A stretch of 64,000 bases of DNA from Olivibacter jilunii (GTDB taxonomy: Bacteria > Bacteroidota > Bacteroidia > Sphingobacteriales > Sphingobacteriaceae): NCBI RefSeq assembly GCF_900607235.1, contig NZ_LR027849.1, forward strand, positions 558,001 to 622,000. The letters run 5' to 3'. The notes beneath the pieces are model-generated. The model was not told the origin of the DNA. It did not search any database and was given only the letters and a program-made list of their open reading frames with translations. Both the position numbers and the translations under genes were made by a program. Shown in pieces: positions 42,268-51,502 of this stretch; the first letter of the stretch is position 1; each line of letters starts with the position of its first letter.

Positions 42268-43410
42268 ATGCTCTCGGAAATTTTCATAAAGAATTTTAAG
42301 GCGCATAGTAATACCCGTCTTGAACTGAGGAATCTTAATATTTTAACGGGTATTAATGGCGTTGGAAAATCATCAGTATTCCAATCCCTGTTGTTGTTAA
42401 GGCAATCATTTGAGAACAACGTACTTACGGCTGGTCTCCAGCTTAACAAACCACTATGTGATATCGGGTTTATCGGTGATGCTCTCTATCAATATGCGGA
42501 TGATGATATAATTGGCTTTACCTTAACATCGGATAAGCTTGGTGAGCTTAAATGGGAATTTAAACCTGCTGATAATAAGCATAATAAAAATTTCATTCCT
42601 CATATTACACAGCCTCAGCAAGATTATAGTATAGAAAGTATTTTTAATGAGAACTTCCAATATTTAAGTGCTGCTAGATTGTCGCCTAGAGAAACTTATC
42701 CGCTGGACTCCTATGCAGTTGAAATTAAAAAACAGTTGTCCATCATAAAAGGGCAAGGTGAGCTCGCTGTGCATTTTCTATATCATTACGGTGTTGAGAA
42801 TAAACAAGGGCTGAGATTCCCCAATCTCAAAAACCCGAATTCAGAATTTGATGATTTATTAAGCCAGACCACAGCTTGGGAAAGAGAAATAAGCCCCGGT
42901 GTTCAAGTTGTACCCGTACCTAACGGGAAATCATTTACCTTGCTTTATAAATTTGAGCGGAAGAATGATTTTTCGACTACAAATGAATTTACTGCAGAAA
43001 ACGTTGGCTTTGGTTTAAGTTATGCATTGCCAATTATTGTAGCCGTTCTGAGTGCCGAACAAGGCTCGCTGCTCTTAATTGAGAATCCGGAAGCCCATTT
43101 GCATCCAAAAGGGCAGGCAAAAATGGCAGAGCTTTTGGCACTAGCAGCACATAATGGAATTCAGATAATTCTTGAAACACATAGCGACCATATCATCAAT
43201 GGGATTTTGGTCGCTTGCAAGAAGTTTGAGTCAGGCAGTTCCGGTATTAATAGGGAGGATGTTAAAATTCATCATTTCTACCGTGACGAAGAAAAGCATA
43301 ATGCGTTGACGCAAACAATTAATATTTTAGCAGGCGGAAGGCTTGATAACCAACCTAAAGATTTTTTTGACCAGTCGGACAAAGATTTAAAAATTCTATT
43401 GGGATTTTAA
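42268..43410 (+). CDS. AAA-family ATPase with DUF3696 (SMC/OLD-like P-loop)
   Basis: A 380-aa protein. The N-terminal P-loop GINGVGKS at 28-35 follows the usual ABC/OLD-like start (MLSEIFIKNFKAHSNTRLEL). Walker B is LLIENPEAHLHPKGQAKMAE near 267-285, and a switch-like ILETHSDHIINGI near 303 leads to the DUF3696 tail. No TOPRIM nuclease domain is attached, unlike OLD or GajA. Such ATPases power phage-defence complexes of several kinds. It is tightly coupled on both sides, two bases before the third gene. Confidence 0.85.
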   Translation: MLSEIFIKNFKAHSNTRLELRNLNILTGINGVGKSSVFQSLLLLRQSFENNVLTAGLQLNKPLCDIGFIGDALYQYADDDIIGFTLTSDKLGELKWEFKPADNKHNKNFIPHITQPQQDYSIESIFNENFQYLSAARLSPRETYPLDSYAVEIKKQLSIIKGQGELAVHFLYHYGVENKQGLRFPNLKNPNSEFDDLLSQTTAWEREISPGVQVVPVPNGKSFTLLYKFERKNDFSTTNEFTAENVGFGLSYALPIIVAVLSAEQGSLLLIENPEAHLHPKGQAKMAELLALAAHNGIQIILETHSDHIINGILVACKKFESGSSGINREDVKIHHFYRDEEKHNALTQTINILAGGRLDNQPKDFFDQSDKDLKILLGF

Positions 43411-43412
43411 AA

Positions 43413-44210
43413 ATGCCTATTAATGCTTATTTAGTTTTTCCGGATTCTGATGATGCCATTTTAGCGCTGGGAGAAGACCCTGATCAATATATGGACCTAG
43501 TAAGAGGAATCCAGCTCGCTAAAACATTGCTACGTGATACTGGCGATGTTGATTTTTATTATGATTCCACTAACGTGGCGCGTTTTCTTACTAATGTTGA
43601 AGTTATTATCGGTGAAACTAACAAAAATGAAATTTCAAGTAATCTCCGGGCTTTACTTAAGTATCGCAGTCAGGATATCACAGGTAATTTAAAAGCTGAT
43701 TATCGTGCTCATTATATGCAGTTGTTAAATTTCGCGTTTAATGATCTTCCACCAATATTCGTACATGCAACGGAAAGCATCATTGAGGCTCCCCAAACTT
43801 CATTTGCTATTCTCAATATTGGAGGCGGGATAGAGCACGGACAGCGTAATACGCTCTTTATAGTAAAGGATTATGCGTTTTCGCGGACTTTCCCAACTAT
43901 GCTAAAAATCCCAATTGTAGATAACGAAAAGGAACTCAAATACTGGTTGACATCTTCCTTCAGCCAGACAGGGTTTTCCCTTGATGACGCAAGTATGTTC
44001 GAACCAACAAATAAGAGATATCGCAATCAACGAATTTACGTAGAATTGCAAACCGGACATTATTGGTATTATGATTTTTTTCATAGGGAAAATAAACAGC
44101 ATTATGAGGTGTTTGACAGTATCGGCAACCATTTAGGTGAACGTGATATGACTGGTCAGAATATCCCAAATTCCCAGGATAACCGGAAGAAGATTGGTGA
44201 TATATTATAA
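43413..44210 (+). CDS. hypothetical third component of DUF262-ATPase operon, 265 aa
   Basis: Not recognised. It starts MPINAYLVFPDSDDAILALG. The middle has YYDSTNVARFLTNVEVIIGE (~50-69) and a region ending FNDLPPIFVHATES (~108-122). The C-terminal third has beta-like text with several aromatics (YVELQTGHYWYYDFFHREN). There is no signal peptide or membrane helix. Its two-base distance from the ATPase gene shows they are co-expressed. Being the unrecognised partner, it is the natural candidate effector or target-recognition part; no nuclease motif was seen. Confidence 0.7.
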   Translation: MPINAYLVFPDSDDAILALGEDPDQYMDLVRGIQLAKTLLRDTGDVDFYYDSTNVARFLTNVEVIIGETNKNEISSNLRALLKYRSQDITGNLKADYRAHYMQLLNFAFNDLPPIFVHATESIIEAPQTSFAILNIGGGIEHGQRNTLFIVKDYAFSRTFPTMLKIPIVDNEKELKYWLTSSFSQTGFSLDDASMFEPTNKRYRNQRIYVELQTGHYWYYDFFHRENKQHYEVFDSIGNHLGERDMTGQNIPNSQDNRKKIGDIL

Positions 44211-44304
44211 TTTGCTCAGCAGGTGTTTGCACTCTTTATAATTTTATTATGGAACTAATGGCATCACCGGAAGAGTTATTGTTTAGAGTAAATTATTCAC
44301 TATT

Positions 44305-46035
44305 ATGTATGGCTTAAAGAGGGTTAAATTGCCGAATGCTTCGATCCAGGAGATCAAATTGAACTACTTTGCAGAAATGTTTCAATTCAATCTTTATGGG
44401 TATAGCGTCCTTGCTGATAAAGAACTGGATAATCTTCCCTCCCTTTTGCACAAGATTCTCTTTCACTTGAGAACTAATCCCGTAAAGCAGGCGAATAAAT
44501 ATATCCGTATTTACGTTGAAAAATTTTTGCAATTGTCTGAGGGGTACCTGAATGATTTTGAGGGACATCAAGATATTATGGATCTGTTTAAACGGTATTT
44601 AAATACAGGGAAACCACTTAGTTTAGCGCTGTTGTTGGATGGGCGTAGTAAACTCGAATCTTTATTTGATGTTCTTGAAAAGCAGTTTCTATTAAGGAAT
44701 CTGGAGTCGGTTATTAAAATGATACAGTGTGGATGCGACCTTTCAGTACACAAAACAGCTATAAACATATGTATTGATGCAATAACTTCGGAACTTTTAT
44801 TGAAGCGTCGATCTCAACGTGAGGTAGCGGGATTGTTTTCGGAAATATTCACAGACGATTATTTAAGCTTTCCTTATCCTACTGAAGTTTCGGAAGAGGA
44901 AAAGAAATCGTATTTTCAGAACCGGGGACTGAATGAATGTTTAAAGGCAATCCATTCTTTTTATGATAAAGAAGAACGGGATATGGTATTAATTTTCAGA
45001 ATAGGCGGGATTGCTTTTTCACCTGATACAATCTTCAAACACAACAACATCCAGTTTCTTTCTTCAAACCACGAGTCGATGTCATCTTTTCATGATTTTC
45101 TGGCAAGGAAGAAAGAGACCATTAGAGAGTGGTTTGAATTAAATGAAGGTGATACATTGTGTCTTGTTCCAGTACGAAGCGTAACAGTCACAAACGGTAT
45201 CAATTTGGCATTGGATCGCTTGCGGCCAACCCTAAGTTATATTGAACGCATCATTGACTGTCGTTTGATATTAGAAAAAGACGCGGTTTTCGATACCGAG
45301 GATATGAAACTTTTCGGTTGGCGGCTTACAGCTAAAAGAGGAAGCCATCTCGTGTCTCATTATGATTTGGAAAGGCTCCAGGATAATGCCTACGAGTTTT
45401 TTGCTGGCTGTGATTCCCAGGCAAAAGTTGAGTTCCTGAACCAAGAGCCAAAATTTGTGGAAGCACGCCTGAACACAAATGTGGGATTATTGTGGAGTTA
45501 CCTGGAGGGCCTCCTTACCGATGTAAACGATACGGGGATTATAGAGGTTATCAGCCAGGCCTTGATACTTCATGAGGAAGAATGGCACGGTAAGATGATA
45601 GCTTCTTATGTAAGAAATGTACTTCATCCAATCAACACTTCCGCCGAGGATATTGGCTTGACTTATGAAGAAGTTCTTAATTACGGTAGAAGGCCAGAAT
45701 TATTTGATGAACTCGTAGAACGGGCTTCTGTACAATCTTTGAAGGATATCATCAAGCGGCGGCGAATCACGAAGAATATCCTGTTGCGGCACAAAAAGTA
45801 TTACGAACACAATTTATTGGAAGCCTATGACCTGCGTAACCAAAGGCTCCACGGAAATAAAATCAACAATAGATCTCACCTAAAAATGAAGGAGACCTTT
45901 CCGCTATTGGTTGGTCGGTTTCGCACAATTATTTTTGAATATGCGGAAAAATATCCCAATTATAATCTTGGCTCTATCTTTAAAAAGATAGGGGAGGATT
46001 ATGCCACCTTATTTAATCAATCCCCCACTAGCTAG
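44305..46035 (+). CDS. hypothetical 576-aa protein with a C-terminal HEPN-type RNxxxH motif
   Basis: An all-helical-looking protein of unknown family. Near residues 510-516 the sequence YDLRNQRLHGN carries an R-N-x3-H motif of the kind found in HEPN ribonucleases such as ApeA-type defence proteins and toxins. It stands in a long predicted helix followed by another helix (MKETFPLLVGRFRTIIFEYAE), as in the fold. The N-terminal ~450 residues would then be a sensor region. It lies 94 bases after the DUF262-ATPase operon on the same strand, so it may belong to the same system or be a neighbouring defence gene. RNase activity is inference from one motif. Confidence 0.6.
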   Translation: MYGLKRVKLPNASIQEIKLNYFAEMFQFNLYGYSVLADKELDNLPSLLHKILFHLRTNPVKQANKYIRIYVEKFLQLSEGYLNDFEGHQDIMDLFKRYLNTGKPLSLALLLDGRSKLESLFDVLEKQFLLRNLESVIKMIQCGCDLSVHKTAINICIDAITSELLLKRRSQREVAGLFSEIFTDDYLSFPYPTEVSEEEKKSYFQNRGLNECLKAIHSFYDKEERDMVLIFRIGGIAFSPDTIFKHNNIQFLSSNHESMSSFHDFLARKKETIREWFELNEGDTLCLVPVRSVTVTNGINLALDRLRPTLSYIERIIDCRLILEKDAVFDTEDMKLFGWRLTAKRGSHLVSHYDLERLQDNAYEFFAGCDSQAKVEFLNQEPKFVEARLNTNVGLLWSYLEGLLTDVNDTGIIEVISQALILHEEEWHGKMIASYVRNVLHPINTSAEDIGLTYEEVLNYGRRPELFDELVERASVQSLKDIIKRRRITKNILLRHKKYYEHNLLEAYDLRNQRLHGNKINNRSHLKMKETFPLLVGRFRTIIFEYAEKYPNYNLGSIFKKIGEDYATLFNQSPTS

Positions 46036-46046
46036 CATCTTTTTAA

Positions 46047-47321
46047 TTAGCGCATGTAACGTAACAAAAGTCGTTGCTGATCCTGCATGATCCTTTCTTT
46101 GGTTGGTGCATAACCGAATCGTTCCAAAAAGTAAAGAATTATCTTATTGGATATCCAATGTCCACCTTCCTGAATTTCTGCGACCGTAAGCTTTTCAGTA
46201 TAGGTTATCGATTCTGCGCCGGTGATTTTCGGTGTAAGGAAAAATGAGGAATTCTCATCGTCAATATACAATGTCCGGTTTTTAGTATTTTTAAGGGAAA
46301 TGCTGATCTGGACACCTTCATCATATATTTTCTCAACGCAGAGGCGAGATAAAAATTCAATTACCTGGGTAATGAAGTGGATGAGGGAGGTTTTGATGAA
46401 CAGAATGTCTCCAGGTCTGAATTTTTCAGCCATCTGCTTACGATAAGGCGATTCCGCCAGCCAGTCTTCCACAAGAGCTCCGTAGTACACAAATTGGCCG
46501 GATTGATAGAAATTCCAGCTTTCCTTTCGATCTCCAATGGAATATTCACCGTGGTAGCTATGTTCGCTTGGGAAAACACGGCCGTTTATATTATATATTA
46601 CGACCTGCGGGAATGTCCATTCCATTGAAACTTTATTCCTGTCTATTAAATGCAAGCATTCTGACAGCGGTTCAATACCAGCCTTTTTGAGAGGTTGAAA
46701 GCGAAGTAGCCAATGGCCCCGAGACCTAATTGTTTCTATATGTGATGTAGGAGATTGTGAATCAATTTCCCGGTTTAATTCGGATTCTACAGATTCGGCC
46801 ATTGTATAGCCGAAACTTCTCCTCCTTTGCATTAATCGTACCGCAGCCATTTCAATAATGTCGCGCAGATCATGGGCATTTGAAATGGGAGCACTTTCAG
46901 TTCGTTTATCTGTATTTCGGTAATAGATTACATTATGCTGTATAGCGCCGGGAATACTTATTTTCGAAATTATGGGCATTTCCCGGAATGGAAATATTTC
47001 AATGGCAACAAACTGCTTTCCGTTATTATCAATCGGATAGGATACCTTAAAATCGATAGTAGGATCAGCAAACCGGCGGAGTTGATCCTTCATAATATCT
47101 GCATTATAAGTGGACAGGTTTTCTGGAGATACACCCACTGGATTGAAGCCTGTATGAGTTTCTTCCACACCGACGATAATAGACCCTCCATCCATTACAT
47201 TTGCAAACGCTAAAAAGTCTTTTGCATATTTTTTATCATCCCAAGGGCAATCTGCTTTAAAGTCCAGGTTCTGGTGTTCTCTTTGGCCATCGATATGGGT
47301 TATCAATTCTTCAGTCGTCAT
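46047..47321 (-). CDS. AlbA_2 / Schlafen-like putative DNA-binding protein
   Basis: A 424-aa protein. The first ~150 residues match the AlbA_2 (Schlafen core) fold: LITHIDGQREHQNLDFKAD, then FLAFANVMDGGSIIVGVEE, then a GAIQHNVIYYRNTDKR segment. The remaining ~270 residues are unrecognised, ending in a region that may be a winged helix (TVAEIQEGGHWISNKIILYF). AlbA_2 proteins occur as regulators and as nuclease-like defence proteins. It is convergent with the HEPN-type gene, the stops being 11 bases apart, and divergent from the STAND gene. Confidence 0.75.
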   Translation of the reverse strand: MTTEELITHIDGQREHQNLDFKADCPWDDKKYAKDFLAFANVMDGGSIIVGVEETHTGFNPVGVSPENLSTYNADIMKDQLRRFADPTIDFKVSYPIDNNGKQFVAIEIFPFREMPIISKISIPGAIQHNVIYYRNTDKRTESAPISNAHDLRDIIEMAAVRLMQRRRSFGYTMAESVESELNREIDSQSPTSHIETIRSRGHWLLRFQPLKKAGIEPLSECLHLIDRNKVSMEWTFPQVVIYNINGRVFPSEHSYHGEYSIGDRKESWNFYQSGQFVYYGALVEDWLAESPYRKQMAEKFRPGDILFIKTSLIHFITQVIEFLSRLCVEKIYDEGVQISISLKNTKNRTLYIDDENSSFFLTPKITGAESITYTEKLTVAEIQEGGHWISNKIILYFLERFGYAPTKERIMQDQQRLLLRYMR

Positions 47322-47546
47322 TTTGAGAAGGTTAAGCTCAACAAATATAGTTGCGAATATAACATTTTGAAATCAGCGTATCAAAAGCAAATGTTGCCTG
47401 CGGAATCAATTTTACTCAATCTGCCAAAAGCGATTTTAAGTTGAATAAAGCCATAACAAACTATGGAAATGTTAGGAAAATAAGGTATTTTAGGAGCGCA
47501 GGAATACGTGAAAATTATTTTTCTGTTCAGGTTTTGATCAACTAAA

Positions 47547-50500
47547 ATGAACCATATTAACGAAATTATGGCTGAACATATCACGAGGCTGAAAGATTAC
47601 GAGTTGACTAAGCTATTGGATATGTTACTCACTGCGGACGCCAAAAAAAATGGTATTAACAGCCCGGGAATTAAGGTGCCTAGCAATATTAACGTCCCGG
47701 ATGGCGGGGAAGACGGTAGAATAAAATGGGAAGCGGGACCGGAAAAAACAGCCTGGATTCCCTCAGCCTTTACGATGTTTCAATGTAAGGCGAAGGATCT
47801 GGCACCCAAAAGTTGCTACGAGGAAGTGTTACTACCTAAAGAGCCAGATAGTCCGCGTAAACTGAAACCTAATGTGGAAGAGGTCGTTGCTGCAGGAGGA
47901 TATTATATTCTGTTTACAAGTCGCCAGCTGAATGAGCACATAATGAAGCCGAGGATCGAAAAATTTAAAGAGGCGATCACTGATGCCGGTTTTCCCAATT
48001 ACGATCGCATATTGGTTTATGATGCCGAAAGTATTAAAAAGTGGGTCAATGAACACATCGCGGCTGTTACCTATATACAGAGTTGCTTAGGAATACATCG
48101 TATTTTAAATTTCCAGCTATGGCAAGACTGGGATAGTCGCTTTACAAGGCAAAATGGTATCCCTTATCAGACGAATAGCCAGTTGGATGAGAAACGCGCT
48201 CTTATCAGGTCGCAGGTCGAGGCGGGGCGGGTGATCCGGGTGCTGGGACAGTCAGGATTAGGAAAAACAAGGATGGTTTTGGAGACTTTCCGCGGTGATA
48301 CAGATGAGATAAAGGCACTGCAACAACAGGTGGTTTACTACGATCTCAGTATGGGTGAGGTTAAGGAAATATTTACCTTTCTAATGTCTCATTCGAAGGT
48401 CATGACCGGTGTTATCGTGGTGGATAATTGCAGTGACGCTGATCATGCAAAAATTTGCGTGGCTGCGGAGGGCGGGAATATCGGCATTGTAACCATCGAT
48501 TTTAGTTTAAACTCCGAAGAGCGCTCCCTGATTCGCTTGGATCGGAACGAACAACGGGATATTGTTGCTAAAATAATTGAACAGAATTTCGGAAATGCGC
48601 TTCCCCAGGGAGAAAAGGATTTCCTTGTTCTCCTTTCGGAGGGGTACCCCCAAATGGCTGCACTATTTATCAAGGGGTATGCTGAACATGGAGCAGCCGG
48701 TTTAACCGAAAAAATTCCCTCCCGATACATAAATAGATTGATTTTTGCTGGAAATGAAGAAGATCCTATTGAATATGAGGTGATCAAGGCAATTTCCGTT
48801 TTCTCGCGTGTAGGCTTTCTCCATAACGATCATGTCCACCTTTTATCGCCGGAAGAGCGGGCGATATTGGAAGAAGAATCTGAGTTCGTGCGTACAAAAA
48901 TATGTGCCAAGGAAGTTGGAAGCCGGGAATTTTATAGAATTGTAAGAAAGTACTTAGACCATATCCTGGAAATGCGGGGGACCTCTATTATGGTACGCCC
49001 AACTCCGTTGGCAATGAAACTTGCCACAGAATTCTGGTTAAATACTCCTCGAACGATCACTGTCCAGTTATTGAATGAGCTGAAGGACAAGAATATGGGC
49101 ATACAAATGGTCGAACGCCTATCGCAGTTGGATCAGTTGGATGCGGCAAAACAGGTTGTTAATGATGTATGGGGCCCAGGCAGCCCTTTTGTTAACGCGG
49201 AAGTGCTCAATACAAAGCTGGGTTCACTTCTCTTCCGCTATGTGGTAGAAGTGAATCCAGTGGCTACTCTGTCCGCGATTGAGCAGAGCTTAGGAAGCCT
49301 GGATAAAGAGGGATTTAGGCAGATTGCCGAGGGGCGCCGTAATCTAATCTGGGCGTTGGAAAAGCTTTGTTTCCGGAGGGAAACCTTTCTGGGAGCTGCT
49401 AAATTGCTCTTTGGGTTTGCCATGGGAGAGAATGAAACTTGGGCCAATAATGCAACAAACCAATTTATCCACCTTTTCCGAATCTTGTTGTCCGGGACTG
49501 AGGCTTCGTTAAAGGAGCGTTTGGAGTTGCTTCATTGGGCCTTGGGAAATGGCGATCCGGATGCTCAATCTTTAGTCCTTAAAGCGCTGGAAAATGGGCT
49601 GCGAAGCGACCGCTTTGTTAGGTTGAGCGGCGCCGATCAACAGGGAAGTGGGCCAAAGTTAAAGGATTACCATCCAAGTGGGGGCGAAATTATAGCGTAT
49701 TGGGAAGCAATCATTGGTATATTGGCAGAAAAAGCCATGACACCAGGGCAGTTTCAAGGTGAAGCCCAGAAAATACTTGCAGAGAACATCAACGGCATTA
49801 CCCGAAGTGGAAAATTTGATCTGATCAAGGATGTAATATTGGCAGTAAATAAAGTCAGGGAGGATGTCTGGCAGGAAGCGATTTCGTCTCTTAAATCTAT
49901 CGTAAACAGAGATGAAAGGAAAAGCAACGGATTTCCGGAAAAAGCGATTTTGGACATTAATGAAGTGCTCAAGGAGTTGCTTCCTTTGGATATTAAATCC
50001 CAATTGGTACTTAAAGTAAGTAAGCCGGACTGGTTAGAGGCGGCAACCCGGATTGATGGTATGTATGCCGGTCAAAAAGCAGCAGAAGATTTTGCCGTAA
50101 AATTGATAACAGAAAGATTGGAATGGTTACCCTATCTGGGCGATCTGCTAAAAGGGGAGCAAAGGCAGTCTTTCTCCTTTGGCCGAAAAATCGCGGAAGT
50201 ATTCCCTGATCGGAAGAGTTTGGTTGAATTGACACTGCAGCTTCTGAATGAAATACCCGCAGCTGATATCAATCCCGAGTTCCTGAACGGCTTATTGTTA
50301 GGAATCAACGATCCGGATTATTTCACTTATGTGCTACACCGGGTAATAGAAATGCCCCATATTCGACATTTGGCATTTAACCTAACAAGATCATTTCCAA
50401 GGGCGGGAATAAAAGATTTTATGTCCCTGTTCCATTTGGTTGATGACTTTAATTTTCCGATCTACCACTTTCGGGTATTTGAGTTCGGCTTTCAATCAAG

Positions 50501-51365
50501 TACTTTGAAGAATGAAGACGTTGTGTTGTTTATTGATAAGCTCGCAAGTTATTCCCCGGAAGCACGATGGTTATCGTTTGCCATTTTATTTTCGCATTGT
50601 TTCCAAAATGCTGAACGATTCAACTTGTTTAAGGAGAAGTTTAGGGAATTTATACTACGTGACAATTTTCTGCTTGTTAAAGATAACCAACATACGCTTC
50701 GGGCTACGGCCTGGTCAGATTGCCTGACAAAACTTTTGGGCGGCGAACCGGATGTAGCCTTAGCTAATTCAGTTGCAGGTCAAATAATTCAGCATTTTAA
50801 TTTAAGGGAATCAACCGCTTCCTTAGATAACACGGTTAAAGCGGTCAGCAAGTTTTTGTTGGATACCTATTTCTTCGATGTTTGGGATACTTTCGGCGCC
50901 ATTTTCAGTTCGCATCCACTAGCCTTCATTAAGTTTCAGTTCGCTTTAGGTGGGGAAAAGAACTTTTTCGGCGAGGGAGGCCCGGTACTAAATATTTGGG
51001 AAGGGGAAAGAAAAGATTTTATCATTGAATGGAGTAGACAAAAACCCCCTTTAGTAAGACATCGGATAGCCAACGTAATGCCCTTTAAAACAAGGGAAGG
51101 AGACACATTGAAGTGGCATCCATTTGCAATGGACTTTTTGGCGAACTTTGGCAATGATGAGAATGTGCTGGATCAATTAAATGCGAATATGCATTCATTT
51201 AGTAGTATGGGTTCAATTATTCCTTATTTTAGGCAATTGCAAGACTTATTTGTACAATTGATTAATAGCGAACTTAACGAAGTTAAACCATGGGCGAAAG
51301 CTATGGTTGAAAGAACGGTAATAGCAATAAAAAAAGAACAGATCAAGGAAGGGAATGAGAACTGA
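47547..51365 (+). CDS. STAND-type NTPase with N-terminal PD-(D/E)xK nuclease domain (Avs-like)
   Basis: A 1272-aa protein. The N-terminal ~180 residues look like a restriction-endonuclease-fold nuclease: PDGGEDG at 51-57 followed by FQCKA with Q-x-K at 79-81. A P-loop NTPase follows with Walker A GQSGLGKT at ~233-240 and Walker B-like TGVIVVDNCSDAD near 290-302. The C-terminal ~800 residues are helical repeats typical of the sensor arm. The order nuclease, STAND NTPase, repeat sensor is that of Avs-type antiphage proteins, in which binding of a phage protein triggers DNA cleavage. The trigger cannot be read from sequence. It stands alone with a promoter region of about 225 bases shared with the AlbA_2 gene. 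Confidence 0.75.
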   Translation: MNHINEIMAEHITRLKDYELTKLLDMLLTADAKKNGINSPGIKVPSNINVPDGGEDGRIKWEAGPEKTAWIPSAFTMFQCKAKDLAPKSCYEEVLLPKEPDSPRKLKPNVEEVVAAGGYYILFTSRQLNEHIMKPRIEKFKEAITDAGFPNYDRILVYDAESIKKWVNEHIAAVTYIQSCLGIHRILNFQLWQDWDSRFTRQNGIPYQTNSQLDEKRALIRSQVEAGRVIRVLGQSGLGKTRMVLETFRGDTDEIKALQQQVVYYDLSMGEVKEIFTFLMSHSKVMTGVIVVDNCSDADHAKICVAAEGGNIGIVTIDFSLNSEERSLIRLDRNEQRDIVAKIIEQNFGNALPQGEKDFLVLLSEGYPQMAALFIKGYAEHGAAGLTEKIPSRYINRLIFAGNEEDPIEYEVIKAISVFSRVGFLHNDHVHLLSPEERAILEEESEFVRTKICAKEVGSREFYRIVRKYLDHILEMRGTSIMVRPTPLAMKLATEFWLNTPRTITVQLLNELKDKNMGIQMVERLSQLDQLDAAKQVVNDVWGPGSPFVNAEVLNTKLGSLLFRYVVEVNPVATLSAIEQSLGSLDKEGFRQIAEGRRNLIWALEKLCFRRETFLGAAKLLFGFAMGENETWANNATNQFIHLFRILLSGTEASLKERLELLHWALGNGDPDAQSLVLKALENGLRSDRFVRLSGADQQGSGPKLKDYHPSGGEIIAYWEAIIGILAEKAMTPGQFQGEAQKILAENINGITRSGKFDLIKDVILAVNKVREDVWQEAISSLKSIVNRDERKSNGFPEKAILDINEVLKELLPLDIKSQLVLKVSKPDWLEAATRIDGMYAGQKAAEDFAVKLITERLEWLPYLGDLLKGEQRQSFSFGRKIAEVFPDRKSLVELTLQLLNEIPAADINPEFLNGLLLGINDPDYFTYVLHRVIEMPHIRHLAFNLTRSFPRAGIKDFMSLFHLVDDFNFPIYHFRVFEFGFQSSTLKNEDVVLFIDKLASYSPEARWLSFAILFSHCFQNAERFNLFKEKFREFILRDNFLLVKDNQHTLRATAWSDCLTKLLGGEPDVALANSVAGQIIQHFNLRESTASLDNTVKAVSKFLLDTYFFDVWDTFGAIFSSHPLAFIKFQFALGGEKNFFGEGGPVLNIWEGERKDFIIEWSRQKPPLVRHRIANVMPFKTREGDTLKWHPFAMDFLANFGNDENVLDQLNANMHSFSSMGSIIPYFRQLQDLFVQLINSELNEVKPWAKAMVERTVIAIKKEQIKEGNEN

Positions 51366-51436
51366 AAGAAGGAGAGATTTTGATCTTTTTCAATTAAAGT
51401 AACCATAAGGTCGCCCTGTGTCAGCATAGATAAACT

Positions 51437-51479
51437 AAAAAATGAGCCACATGATTGTAGATGATGTGGCTCATTTTTT
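51437..51479. terminator. bidirectional terminator
   Basis: A perfect 16-bp inverted repeat, aaaaaatgagccacat (51437-51452) and atgtggctcatttttt (51464-51479), lies between convergent genes. Stem ends are A/T runs, so it works on both strands. Confidence 0.9.
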
Positions 51480-51502
51480 TACGATAACCTAAATCCAGAT
51501 TA

